From positions 1,922,001 through 1,986,000 of the forward strand of contig NC_012108.1 in NCBI RefSeq assembly GCF_000020365.1: a stretch of 64,000 nt of DNA, in the 5' to 3' direction. This document shows positions 54,801 through 62,580 of the stretch, piece after piece. The position numbers were made by a program, and so were the translations under genes. Under the pieces are notes generated by a model, which did not search any database, was not told the DNA's origin, and was given only the letters and a program-made list of their open reading frames with translations. Position 1 is the first letter of the stretch. Every line of letters starts with the position of its first letter. The stretch comes from Desulforapulum autotrophicum HRM2. GTDB taxonomy: Bacteria > Desulfobacterota > Desulfobacteria > Desulfobacterales > Desulfobacteraceae.

Positions 54801-57674
54801 TGGGTTTCAGGCAGAGACCGGGTGATGTGGCATCATCCAGAAGCCAATGCCCTGACCTTGATCGCTGAAAGCGATCGTCTTGAAGTGGGTGCCACGGCAC
54901 GCTACCTGGTCAAGAACCCTTTTCCAGGGGCAAAGGCCCTTGTAACCGTGGAGCGGTACGGGGTTCTTAAACAATGGGTAATGACCCTGGAGGGAAGCAC
55001 CCCTGTGATTGAATTTCCGGTTGAACCTGAGTTTGCCCCTGGTTTTTTCTTTTCAGTGAACATCGTCTCTCCCAGGGTGTCACCTTCTCCGGGAAACAAT
55101 GGTCTGGACCTTGGAAAACCAGTATCACGTATGGGATACCACAGGGTTGAGGTGGCTGATCCCAACCGACAGATCAAGGTTGCTGTGGCGGTGGAACGAC
55201 AAACCTACAAACCCGGAGATACGGTCAGGGTGGATGTCCGGGCTGACAACAGGGACGAGCCTGTGGAGATTGCCGTTGCCGTTCTTGACGAGGCCGTGTT
55301 TGACCTCATTGGTCGGGCAGGTAATCCGTTTGATCCCTTTAGGGGGTTTTACACCATTGACGGCCTGGATCTTGTCAATTATTCGCTTATGAAAAGACTC
55401 GTGGGTATTCAGAATTTTTCCAAAAAAGGGGCCTCACCCGGAGGGGATGGGGGCGCCACCATTTCCATGCGATCAATCTTTAAATATGTGAGCTACTGGA
55501 ATCCGTCGATTCCAACTGACCCGAGGGGCAGGGCAGTGTTTGAGTTCAAGGTGCCTGATAATCTCACGGGTTGGCGGATTTTTGCCATGGCCGTGACCCC
55601 CACGGACCGAATGGGAACCGGTGAGCAGACCTTTAAGGTGAACCTGCCCACCGAGGTTCGACCGGTCATGCCCAATCAGGTCATGGTGGGTGACAGGTTC
55701 AATGCAGGGTTCAGCATCATGAACCGAACGGACCGGGGACGCTCTATTGCTGTAAAAATTGATGCCATGGATGTTGGTGACCGTTCGATTGCATCTGTGG
55801 AAAAGACCCTTTTTCTGCCGCCGTTTAAGCGCGAGACCGTGTGGATGCCGGTGACTGCAGAAAAACAGGGAAAAATACGGTTCAGCGCAACGGCCGGGGA
55901 TGACCTGGACACGGACGCCATGGCCCATTCTTTGACGGTGAACGGTCGGGACAAGGTGACAACCGTTGCCACCTATGGCTCCATTGATGGCAATCGTCTG
56001 ACCCAAACCCTGGCGGTGCCTGAAAAGATCCGGACAGATCGGGGAAGCCTGGGGGTTGTGCTTTCGTCGTCGGTGCTTGGAACCCTTGAACCTTCCCTGG
56101 CCTATATGCGTGATTATCCCTACACCTGCTGGGAGCAACGCCTCAGCCGGGCCGTTGTTGCAGCCCTTTTGCCTGATCTTGCTCCCTGGATTTCCGGAGC
56201 AGAGAATCAGACCATGGATTTGAACAATAACCAGGCACCGGGCAGGACCTTTGTCTGGCATAAAAGCGATGAATTTGTGCGGCAAACCCTGGCCCAGGCC
56301 GTGACTTTCCAGGCCCCAAACGGTGGGATGGCCTATTACAGACCGGATCAGGAGCGTGTCAGCCCATATCTGTCGGCCTACACAGCCTTTGCCTTTTCTC
56401 TTATAGAACATGCGGGGTATGAGGTGCCAAAAATTGTTGAACAAAGACTCCATGCCTTTGTTCGAACCCTGTTAAAACAGGACCATGTACCGCAATTTTA
56501 TTCCCCGGGGATGAAGGCAACGGTGCGGGCTGTTGCCCTGGCCGCCCTTGCCCGGGGCAATAAAGGTAAGATGGATGATCTTGAGCGGGTTTTTCCCCAT
56601 CTTAAGTCAATGGGACTTTTTGGCAGGGCCATGTTGCTGGAGGCGGCCCTTATGACCCCGGGAGCCGGGGTAATGGCGGACAGTTGTGTTGATTCCATTC
56701 TGGCCCTTTCCGACCGGACCGGAGGAAAGATGAGCTTCAGCGAAGCCCCTGATAAGGGGTACCTCCAGATTGCATCAACACCCATCCGGACCAACAGTGC
56801 TGCTCTTGCCGCCCTGGTCGCCTATGGGGGGCAGGCAAACAAGGCCTTGTCCCGGGATATTCCCCAGGGTCTTGTCCGTTACCTGACCGACACCCGCAGG
56901 GGCCGGGATCACTGGGAAAGCACCCAGGATAGTGTCTTTGCCATGAGGGGACTATTGGCCTATGCCCGGGCCTTTGAGAACGAAAAGACAGCCATGGATG
57001 TCACTGCCGATGTTGATGGTCAGGCCCTTGGAACGGCCAACTTTCAGGGAAAAAAACAAGGGAGTATTCGCCTGGCCCGGCCGATTCAATCCGATGATCC
57101 GGGCAGGTCCCGGTTGCTGACGGTTGAACGAAAAGGGCAGGGCCGACTCTATGTTCAGACCCTCATGTCCTATGCGCTAAAGACCCCTTTCCCCCGATCT
57201 GTCAATGCAGGTATTTCTGTGCAGAGAAGGGTGTGGGTTGAGCGCAACGGAAAATCTGTCGTTCTCAATGATCCTGTTACCCTCATGGCCGGTGACCTTG
57301 TGCGGGTGGACCTGTTGGTTTCCCCGGGCGGTGACAGGAATTTTGTGGTTGTGGACGATCCTGTTCCAGGCGGGCTTGAGCCGGTGAACCGTAGCCTTGC
57401 AACCGCTTCAATCCTGGATCTGGAGGCTGAGGCGCCTGACCCGGCAGCGGATGCAGGTCAACGCTGGTTTTACCATAGGGAGCTGACCCACAAAGGGGTG
57501 CGGTTTTATTCTGAAAGGCTTCCCCAGGGCAGTTACCGCCTTTCCTACACGGCCCAGGTCATCTCCTCTGGACGTTTTACCTGGCTTCCGGTCCGGGCCC
57601 AGGAAATGTATGACACGGACGTATTCGGCCAGGGGGTTGAAACCACCCTTGTTGTGGCGGATCCCGATAGATGA
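51861..57674 (+). CDS. yfaS: Bacterial alpha-2-macroglobulin, YfaS type
   Basis: Large periplasmic protease trap, thought to protect the cell when its wall is breached, working with PbpC. 1937 residues. Signal peptide residues 1-31 with cleavage after SMA; no lipobox Cys, so perhaps soluble in the periplasm rather than a lipoprotein. MG-type beta domains fill most of the first 1200 residues. The thioester motif CWEQ is at Cys1423-Gln1426 (YTCWEQRLSR), within the helical thioester domain (to about 1700), followed by the C-terminal receptor-like domain (SVQRRVWVERNGK, DDPVPGGLEPVN). An intact Cys/Gln pair suggests a functional thioester. The next gene overlaps by 4 nt. Confidence 0.93.
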   Translation: MKLCPRSFLCAGIAGVLFSLLMVLFSQPSMAGEAFKIMRITPQGMDVPAKRQITIEFNQKVVPLGRMERDQSEIPITFDPLVNGQWRWLTPSTLGLELDEQERLKPATVYTMTIRPGITAEDGSSLTRPHVHSFTTLRPQMRYSGFKTWEAPGTPVLRLVFNQPVLGPSLEDHLFFEINNSARQRTAALVVPDPDDPEPGVNIPCETLENQDGQTGQTCNARRVWLVSPKNELAQDARVTLGIRAGVRSAMGPVPGVSNSTLVVFRTFPEFKFLGLEAYPINADKSLLIRAHGFKNETMPRPNPLAPLALVFSTPVSVDDFRKSVEFFPGLASDRPGFNPWANVYAYSGLGFPHKQGQTYRVSLPVNLVAHTPYRVKESALRLRDQFGRRLEIPLDFSFHTDHRPPDYTLVYDTAVLENGIDNDLPLVVTNLDLVNVHYRRMTVDKTEENLEHQTPVQAVQDLAVKIPLGVNTMLHHRSGAVSGTIATRPGVKKSNWQKTFFVQKTPFEVHVKSGHFNTLVWVVDLKTGDPVAGAAVFVYKDAVTRLKGDGPVLAQGVTDKDGILILPGTSTLDPGLKLFDWSWENSDERLFVKVVKDDLMALVPLSPRFETDTYRASGALFSSNLSRRYSHVHTWGTTAQGIYRAGETIDFKIYVRDQNNGTFIQAPKGSYTLKIINPTGKVVHEQNNITLSKFGAFDGRFTSSKTGSVGHYSFELSADFTEISWTPLKVLVSDFVPAAFKVTTQLNQSVLRPGQKVEVTTTAKLHAGGPYTSASTQVILRLEPRGFSSAHSLVKDFWFQADQQDQEGVILFNNQAALNNRGELVTGFDLIHDRTPFGRVVVESGVRDDRGGTIAATTSVDFFGRDRFVGLRSDSWLYYQGKPATFPFVVVDESGAPQAGINTGFWVERLTTKASRVKGAGNAYKTIYVDEWTRVKQFQAASSDHPLPVDFVPDRPGAYRITATINDTRERKHTSTLGFWVSGRDRVMWHHPEANALTLIAESDRLEVGATARYLVKNPFPGAKALVTVERYGVLKQWVMTLEGSTPVIEFPVEPEFAPGFFFSVNIVSPRVSPSPGNNGLDLGKPVSRMGYHRVEVADPNRQIKVAVAVERQTYKPGDTVRVDVRADNRDEPVEIAVAVLDEAVFDLIGRAGNPFDPFRGFYTIDGLDLVNYSLMKRLVGIQNFSKKGASPGGDGGATISMRSIFKYVSYWNPSIPTDPRGRAVFEFKVPDNLTGWRIFAMAVTPTDRMGTGEQTFKVNLPTEVRPVMPNQVMVGDRFNAGFSIMNRTDRGRSIAVKIDAMDVGDRSIASVEKTLFLPPFKRETVWMPVTAEKQGKIRFSATAGDDLDTDAMAHSLTVNGRDKVTTVATYGSIDGNRLTQTLAVPEKIRTDRGSLGVVLSSSVLGTLEPSLAYMRDYPYTCWEQRLSRAVVAALLPDLAPWISGAENQTMDLNNNQAPGRTFVWHKSDEFVRQTLAQAVTFQAPNGGMAYYRPDQERVSPYLSAYTAFAFSLIEHAGYEVPKIVEQRLHAFVRTLLKQDHVPQFYSPGMKATVRAVALAALARGNKGKMDDLERVFPHLKSMGLFGRAMLLEAALMTPGAGVMADSCVDSILALSDRTGGKMSFSEAPDKGYLQIASTPIRTNSAALAALVAYGGQANKALSRDIPQGLVRYLTDTRRGRDHWESTQDSVFAMRGLLAYARAFENEKTAMDVTADVDGQALGTANFQGKKQGSIRLARPIQSDDPGRSRLLTVERKGQGRLYVQTLMSYALKTPFPRSVNAGISVQRRVWVERNGKSVVLNDPVTLMAGDLVRVDLLVSPGGDRNFVVVDDPVPGGLEPVNRSLATASILDLEAEAPDPAADAGQRWFYHRELTHKGVRFYSERLPQGSYRLSYTAQVISSGRFTWLPVRAQEMYDTDVFGQGVETTLVVADPDR

Positions 57675-59953
57675 GGGTTGGGTGGACTAGGGTACGGATT
57701 TTTATCCTTGCCGGGCTAGTGGCTGTCCTTGTAACGACCGGGCTCATGGTCAAAACCTGGAAGGGTATGGTGCCATGGACCCGGCCCCTGGCAGAACTTC
57801 TAAAAGAGGTTTCAAAACCAAGCCTGGTTGACAGATATGGCAATCCATTGACCGTCACATATACCAACCCGTGGAACACCTCTCCCCTAAGCCTTCATCA
57901 GATACCTGACCGTTTGAAAGAACTATTTCTCTTTTCAGAGGACAAACGGTTTTTTCGCCACAGGGGAATGGACTGGAAAGCCAGGTTCCACGCCCTTGCT
58001 CAGAATTTTTGGGCGTTTCATACCGTTCGGGGGGCAAGTACCATCACAGAACAGGTGGTTCGCATGGTGCATCCGAGAAAGAGGCGTATCTGGGCACGCT
58101 GGATTGAAGGGTTTGAAGCCATGTCCCTTGAACGCTCCAACACAAAGGCGTCGATTTTCGAGTTTTACCTGAACCAGGTGCCCTATGCCGGCAACAGGCG
58201 GGGTGTTGCCCAGGCGGCCCTGTACTATTTCAACCGATCCCTGGATACTTTGAGTCTAAAGGAGATGATGGCGCTGGTTGTACTGGTGCGTGCACCATCC
58301 AGTTATGACCTGGGCAAAAATCCCGGGGCCATTCAGCCGGCACTTGCCCGTTTTGGGGGTTCGGCATTTGACCGGGGGATGATAACAGCTCTTGAGCTTG
58401 CACGGGCCATTAAGGGCAGTTTTCAGTTGGAACCCCCGGGTCCCATTGTTGAAGCCCGTCATTTTGCACAATTTGCCCTTGCCGCCCTAAAGACCGAGTC
58501 CAGTTTGTTCCAGGGGCAGGTGTTGCCCATGCACGGTCCTTTATCGGATAATGAACCGGGCGGCGTTCCGGGAAGGATAACAACCACACTTGACGGTCCC
58601 CTTCAGAATTTTGCCCGGACAACCATGGTGGAAAGGGTTGCTGACCTTTACAACAGGGGGGGCTCGAACGGGGCCTGTCTTGTGGTCGATCACAAAAACC
58701 GGGGAATTCTTGCCTGGGTTTGTGTGGGTGGGGATGATTCACGGCTGATCAATTCGGTTCGGGTTCCCCGACAGCCGGGTTCGACGTTAAAGCCTTTTCT
58801 GTATGCCCTTGCCCTTGAACAGGGCTGGAATGCTGCAAGGTTGATCCAGGACACGCCCCTTGCAAACCCAGTGGGTACCGGGCTTCACACCTATCATAAC
58901 TATAGCCGCCGTTACTATGGCCCGGTCACCCTGCGCCAGGCCCTTGGGAACTCGCTCAACATTCCGGCCATCAGAACCATTGGTTTCACCGGGGTTGACG
59001 CCTTCTTATCAACCCTTTCGAGCCTTGGAATTACAAGCCTTGACAGGCATCCTGAATTTTACGGAGACGGTCTTGCCCTGGGTAACGGGGAGGTTACTCT
59101 GTATGAGTTGGTTCAGGCCTATGCAACCCTTGCCTGCCAAGGTCTTTTCTCACCCCTTACATGGAGAGCTGACCCGTGCTGGAACCCGAAAAGAACAAGG
59201 GTCTTTTCCCGGGAAACGGCATCGATTATCGCAAATATTCTCTCTGACCCAGATGCAAGGGAGCTTGAGTTCGGCAGGGGGTCATTGCTGAATTTTCCCC
59301 TGGAAACGGCAGTCAAAACGGGCACTTCCAATGACTATAACGACGCCTGGACTGTGGGATTCAACAACGACTATACCGTTGGTGCCTGGATGGGAAATCT
59401 TGACGGGCACCCCATGGACGGGGTTACCGGCGCCACAGGGCCTGCCATGGTGGTCAGATCGATTTTTGCATGGCTTAACCAGAAGGGTAACACAGCTCCG
59501 CTCTATTTGAGTCCGAATTTGATTAGAAAAAAAGTTTTTCAGGCCGTTCCGAATACCCGGGCTCCCCAGGACGAGTGGTTTGTTCCAGGTACTGAACCCG
59601 GAGGGGTTGGAAAGATAAAAGTTTATGGGACCGACAGATTAAAAGAAGGGGGTGCTGTGTCAAAAAACAGGGGAGCAAACCAGGATCGGATCGGTTTTTT
59701 AAAGCCTGTTAATGGCCTTGAAATGGCAATGGATCCCAGGATTCCGGACAGGGACGAGGCGTTTGAGTTTGAGTTGCTCGGTGTTGATCCAACGGATCGA
59801 GTCGAGTGGTGCCTTAACGGTAAACGCCTTGGTGTGACACAGGGGGGGAAATATTTGTGGCAGCTTGAGCCCGGTTCCCACCTTGTTCATGCCCATGTTT
59901 TTAAACCCGGCGACCATTGGCGCGATCATCAGGTCCGCTTCATTGTTAAATAG
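57671..59953 (+). CDS. pbpC: Penicillin-binding protein 1C
   Basis: Bifunctional peptidoglycan synthase paired with YfaS in most genomes that have it. 760 residues: membrane anchor about 8-28, transglycosylase about 55-230 (FSEDKRFFRHRGMD with the catalytic Glu, RGASTITEQVVRM), transpeptidase with the Ser of PGSTLKPF (about 370), SLN in GNSLNIPAI and KTGTSNDYNDAW (about 547), and a C-terminal BiPBP_C beta domain. All catalytic motifs are intact. ATG 57671 overlaps the yfaS stop (ATGA). Confidence 0.95.
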   Translation: MRVGWTRVRIFILAGLVAVLVTTGLMVKTWKGMVPWTRPLAELLKEVSKPSLVDRYGNPLTVTYTNPWNTSPLSLHQIPDRLKELFLFSEDKRFFRHRGMDWKARFHALAQNFWAFHTVRGASTITEQVVRMVHPRKRRIWARWIEGFEAMSLERSNTKASIFEFYLNQVPYAGNRRGVAQAALYYFNRSLDTLSLKEMMALVVLVRAPSSYDLGKNPGAIQPALARFGGSAFDRGMITALELARAIKGSFQLEPPGPIVEARHFAQFALAALKTESSLFQGQVLPMHGPLSDNEPGGVPGRITTTLDGPLQNFARTTMVERVADLYNRGGSNGACLVVDHKNRGILAWVCVGGDDSRLINSVRVPRQPGSTLKPFLYALALEQGWNAARLIQDTPLANPVGTGLHTYHNYSRRYYGPVTLRQALGNSLNIPAIRTIGFTGVDAFLSTLSSLGITSLDRHPEFYGDGLALGNGEVTLYELVQAYATLACQGLFSPLTWRADPCWNPKRTRVFSRETASIIANILSDPDARELEFGRGSLLNFPLETAVKTGTSNDYNDAWTVGFNNDYTVGAWMGNLDGHPMDGVTGATGPAMVVRSIFAWLNQKGNTAPLYLSPNLIRKKVFQAVPNTRAPQDEWFVPGTEPGGVGKIKVYGTDRLKEGGAVSKNRGANQDRIGFLKPVNGLEMAMDPRIPDRDEAFEFELLGVDPTDRVEWCLNGKRLGVTQGGKYLWQLEPGSHLVHAHVFKPGDHWRDHQVRFIVK

Positions 59954-59969
59954 TGGTTGACTGAAAACC

Positions 59970-60097
59970 CGTGTTTGAGCGCAAAATTGTCCATATGCAA
60001 GGCGCAAAAATTTCTGAAACCGGAGTGTACTAGTGTACGTGAGGATTTCAGAAATTTGTAGCAACGCCGCAGATGGGTGAGTTTTCGTTCAAACACG
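59970..60097. repeat. 128-bp intergenic palindrome
   Basis: CGTGTTTGA at 59970 pairs with TCAAACACG ending at 60097. Inside, AATTTCTGAAA (60009-60019) pairs with TTTCAGAAATT, and the centre is TGTAC-TA-GTGTAC. Such elements are typical multicopy palindromes of Desulfobacterales intergenic regions (from memory, not checked). Only this copy is in the window. Confidence 0.7.
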
Positions 60098-60106
60098 AAA
60101 TAAACC

Positions 60107-60154
60107 GGTCAAGGTAGGCGGCCAGTGCCTGCCTATGCTTTTTCAAGCTTGACC
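60107..60154 (+). terminator. Possible terminator downstream of pbpC
   Basis: GGTCAAG (60107-60113) pairs with CTTGACC (60148-60154) around an inner TAGGC/GCCTA hairpin that is followed by TGCTTTTT. The inner hairpin plus T-run could end the yfaS-pbpC transcript. The remaining 60155-60316 is A/T-rich with no gene. Confidence 0.5.
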
Positions 60155-60316
60155 ATGGGCCTTATTCGTAATTCATTTGGTTTTGAAAATATTGTCCCTA
60201 TATCCATTTTTCCTATATTTAAGCAATAGAATTGATTTGTCTCGTATTAATATGTGTTGTATGATCAAAGATCATTGTACTGCCACAATTGAAAAATGTA
60301 TATTTCATGTTAGTTA

Positions 60317-60478
60317 GGACCGCAGATGATAATAAGTTGAACAGAAATAGCGCCGAATTTTGATTTATCTACAAGGCCCTAAAGGTGCAGCATGTATAGT
60401 TGTTCTTTGATCATGGGCCTAACTCAGTAGACGGGCTAAAAGGTAAGCAATTTCGTTCAAGTTACAAAATTTGCGATC
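60317..60478. repeat. MITE-like repeat, copy B
   Basis: Shares with copy A (2111-2283) the left block ATAAGTTGAACAGAAATAGC and the right block ending in AAAATTTGCGATC; the centre is diverged. The ends are mutual inverted repeats. It lies about 58 bp before the histidine kinase. Confidence 0.75.
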
Positions 60479-60536
60479 TTTCGTATCCTGAAAATAGAAA
60501 CAATATCTGCTATTGCTAAATTTGGAGTTTTTTCCC

Positions 60537-62171
60537 ATGGCTGGAAAACTGACCTACGAAGAACTGGAAAAGCGGATTCTGGAGTTAGAAAAGGAAAAAG
60601 TGGATCGCATAAAGGCAGAACAGGCCTTGCGTGAGAGTGAGAACAGCTTTGTACAGCTTTTCGAGTCAGCACCGGTACCGATGGGCTATGCTAAGTTTGT
60701 CGAAGGTTATACCGGGACGACTTGGAATTCGGCATGGTATAATACGTTTGGGTATTCTCGAAAACAAGCTGACGGTCGGAGTGGGAATGACATCGGATTA
60801 TGGGTAGAGCCTGAAGACCGAGCTCGTCTGATAACAATGGCCAACCGGCAAAATTATGTTGCTGATTTTGAAACCCTCCTGCGACGCCACGATGGCGATG
60901 TCCGTAACTGCACCTTATTCGGACGATTCATAGAAACTCCTGGAAACCGTCTCTTGATGGTGGTCTATCTTGATATTACCGAACGTAAAAGGGTGGAAAA
61001 AGAACTTCACCACCTGCGTAATTATCTGTCCAACATCATTGATTCAATGCCGTCTGTTCTAATAGGGGTGGATGCCCATGGCAAAGTAACCCAATGGAAC
61101 AAAAAAGCTGAGCAAGCCACAGGGATATCTTCCGATGCAGCACAGAGTCAAATGCTTTCAGTGGTATTCCCCCAGTTGATATCTCAAATGGGAATAATTA
61201 CCGAAAGTATCAAAACCAGAGAAATAAAGCAGGAATTAAAAAGACCTCGTCATCTTGAAGGCAACACCCGTTTTGAGGATGTTACCATATACCCTTTGAT
61301 TGCCAATGGCGTTGAAGGAGCCGTGATTCGAGTGGACGATGTCACTGAAAAACTGAGTATGGAAAAGATGATCGTACAGAGTGAAAAAATGCTTTCCCTG
61401 GGCGGGCTTGCGGCCGGCATGGCCCATGAGATTAATAATCCCCTGGCCGGGATGATACAGACAGCAAACGTTATGGCAAATCGTCTTGGCGGAAGAATTG
61501 ATATTCCTGCCAATGTTAAAGCTGCCAAAGCCTCTGGCACCACCGTTGAAGCTATTCAGAAATTTATGGAAGCCAGGGGGATAATGGCTATGATCGACAC
61601 CATTAACGCATCGGGGAAAAGAGCGGCTGAAATTGTGAACAATATGCTCAGTTTTGCCCGAAAAAGTGATGCATATGTATCCTCTTATCATCTTGCTGAT
61701 CTGTTGGACAAAACCCTGGAACTTGCAGGGTCGGATTATGACTTAAAAAAACATTATGACTTTAAAACCATAGAAATTATCAAAAAATATGAAGCGGATT
61801 TGCCCATGGTTCCCTGTGAAGGCAATATGATACAGCAGGTATTGCTGAATGTTCTCAGAAATGGCGCCCAGGCCATGCAGGAAAGAAGGGGCACCCCTAA
61901 TCAGGGGTGCCCACGTTTTATTTTTCGACTCATGAGGGAAATAAAAACAAATATGCTGCGTATTGAAATTGAAGATAATGGCCCCGGGATGGACGAAGCG
62001 ACCAGTAAAAGGATATTTGAACCTTTTTTCACTACCAAGCCTGTCGGTGTCGGTACAGGTCTTGGTCTTTCTGTTTCCTATTTTATCATTACTGAAAGTC
62101 ATGGCGGCAAAATGAGCGTTGAGTCGAATCCCGGTTCTGGGACAAAATTTATTATCCAGCTTCCATTTTAA
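60537..62171 (+). CDS. PAS-domain sensor histidine kinase
   Basis: 544 residues, cytoplasmic. Coiled-coil start (YEELEKRILELEKEK, very common in kinases of this group), two PAS domains (about 35-150 with NTFGYSRKQADGRSG; about 165-280), HisKA box MAHEINNPLAG (His297), and an ATPase domain (VLLNVLRNGAQAM, IEDNGPGMD, GVGTGLGLSVSYFI). No receiver in the protein and no response regulator beside it, so an orphan kinase. ATG 60537 gives the homologous start; the frame opens 24 nt earlier. A perfect hairpin with a T-rich tail lies inside the coding region at 61889-61912. Confidence 0.9.
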   Translation: MAGKLTYEELEKRILELEKEKVDRIKAEQALRESENSFVQLFESAPVPMGYAKFVEGYTGTTWNSAWYNTFGYSRKQADGRSGNDIGLWVEPEDRARLITMANRQNYVADFETLLRRHDGDVRNCTLFGRFIETPGNRLLMVVYLDITERKRVEKELHHLRNYLSNIIDSMPSVLIGVDAHGKVTQWNKKAEQATGISSDAAQSQMLSVVFPQLISQMGIITESIKTREIKQELKRPRHLEGNTRFEDVTIYPLIANGVEGAVIRVDDVTEKLSMEKMIVQSEKMLSLGGLAAGMAHEINNPLAGMIQTANVMANRLGGRIDIPANVKAAKASGTTVEAIQKFMEARGIMAMIDTINASGKRAAEIVNNMLSFARKSDAYVSSYHLADLLDKTLELAGSDYDLKKHYDFKTIEIIKKYEADLPMVPCEGNMIQQVLLNVLRNGAQAMQERRGTPNQGCPRFIFRLMREIKTNMLRIEIEDNGPGMDEATSKRIFEPFFTTKPVGVGTGLGLSVSYFIITESHGGKMSVESNPGSGTKFIIQLPF

Positions 62172-62580
62172 TAGGATTTCAGCAACAACTCAGACCCTGA
62201 CCCGGTCGGGAAAACAGTTGTTCAAGCATCACCATCAGAGGTGTTTCATCATTTGTTGTGGCCAAGGCTACACCCTGTTTCTGCCATGCCGATTCGTTAA
62301 AATTTGTGACACCCCCAGGTTTATGAAAATTTAATTCAATGGAGCAATACGTCTTGATTTGGCGCCAACCGTTTTTGCCGGGTTGGCGTTATGGTCAATC
62401 CCTCCTTTTCCTTAAACTCACATTCGACACCCCCAACAGAAAAAAAGGACTATTTTTTGATGACTGTTTTTCTACATGATAAAAGTAAGTTATTCAAATC
62501 GCCCTAAGATAAATAATTTTTATTTACTGAATGTAATTTACCCTAGATTTTTCTAATTTGTTTTATTATAATTTGCCAAA
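62172..62580. other. Gene-free stretch before the IS
   Basis: 409 bp holding degraded leader repeat copy 5 (62222-62294) and then A/T-rich sequence leading into the transposase gene. The left end of the insertion element should be in the last 150 bp, but its terminal repeat cannot be defined without the right end. Confidence 0.5.
62222..62294 (-). repeat. Dispersed leader repeat, copy 5 (degraded)
   Basis: On the minus strand it begins AATCGGCATGGC, continues AAATGATGAAACACCTCTGA (close to copy 1) and stops at GCTTGAAC, lacking the usual GGTGGGCGTTTCAT end. It points into the 3' end of the histidine kinase, so no gene lies downstream in sense. Confidence 0.6.

Noticed and set aside
55473-56453. 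A 326-codon minus-strand ORF opposite yfaS
   Set aside because: Lies wholly within the macroglobulin gene, with His/Arg/Gly-rich composition typical of antisense frames in this G+C-moderate DNA.
58010-58030. Further leader-repeat copy in pbpC (TGGGCGTTTCATACCG)
   Set aside because: Only the last dozen bases match and they encode conserved pbpC residues, so this is coincidence.
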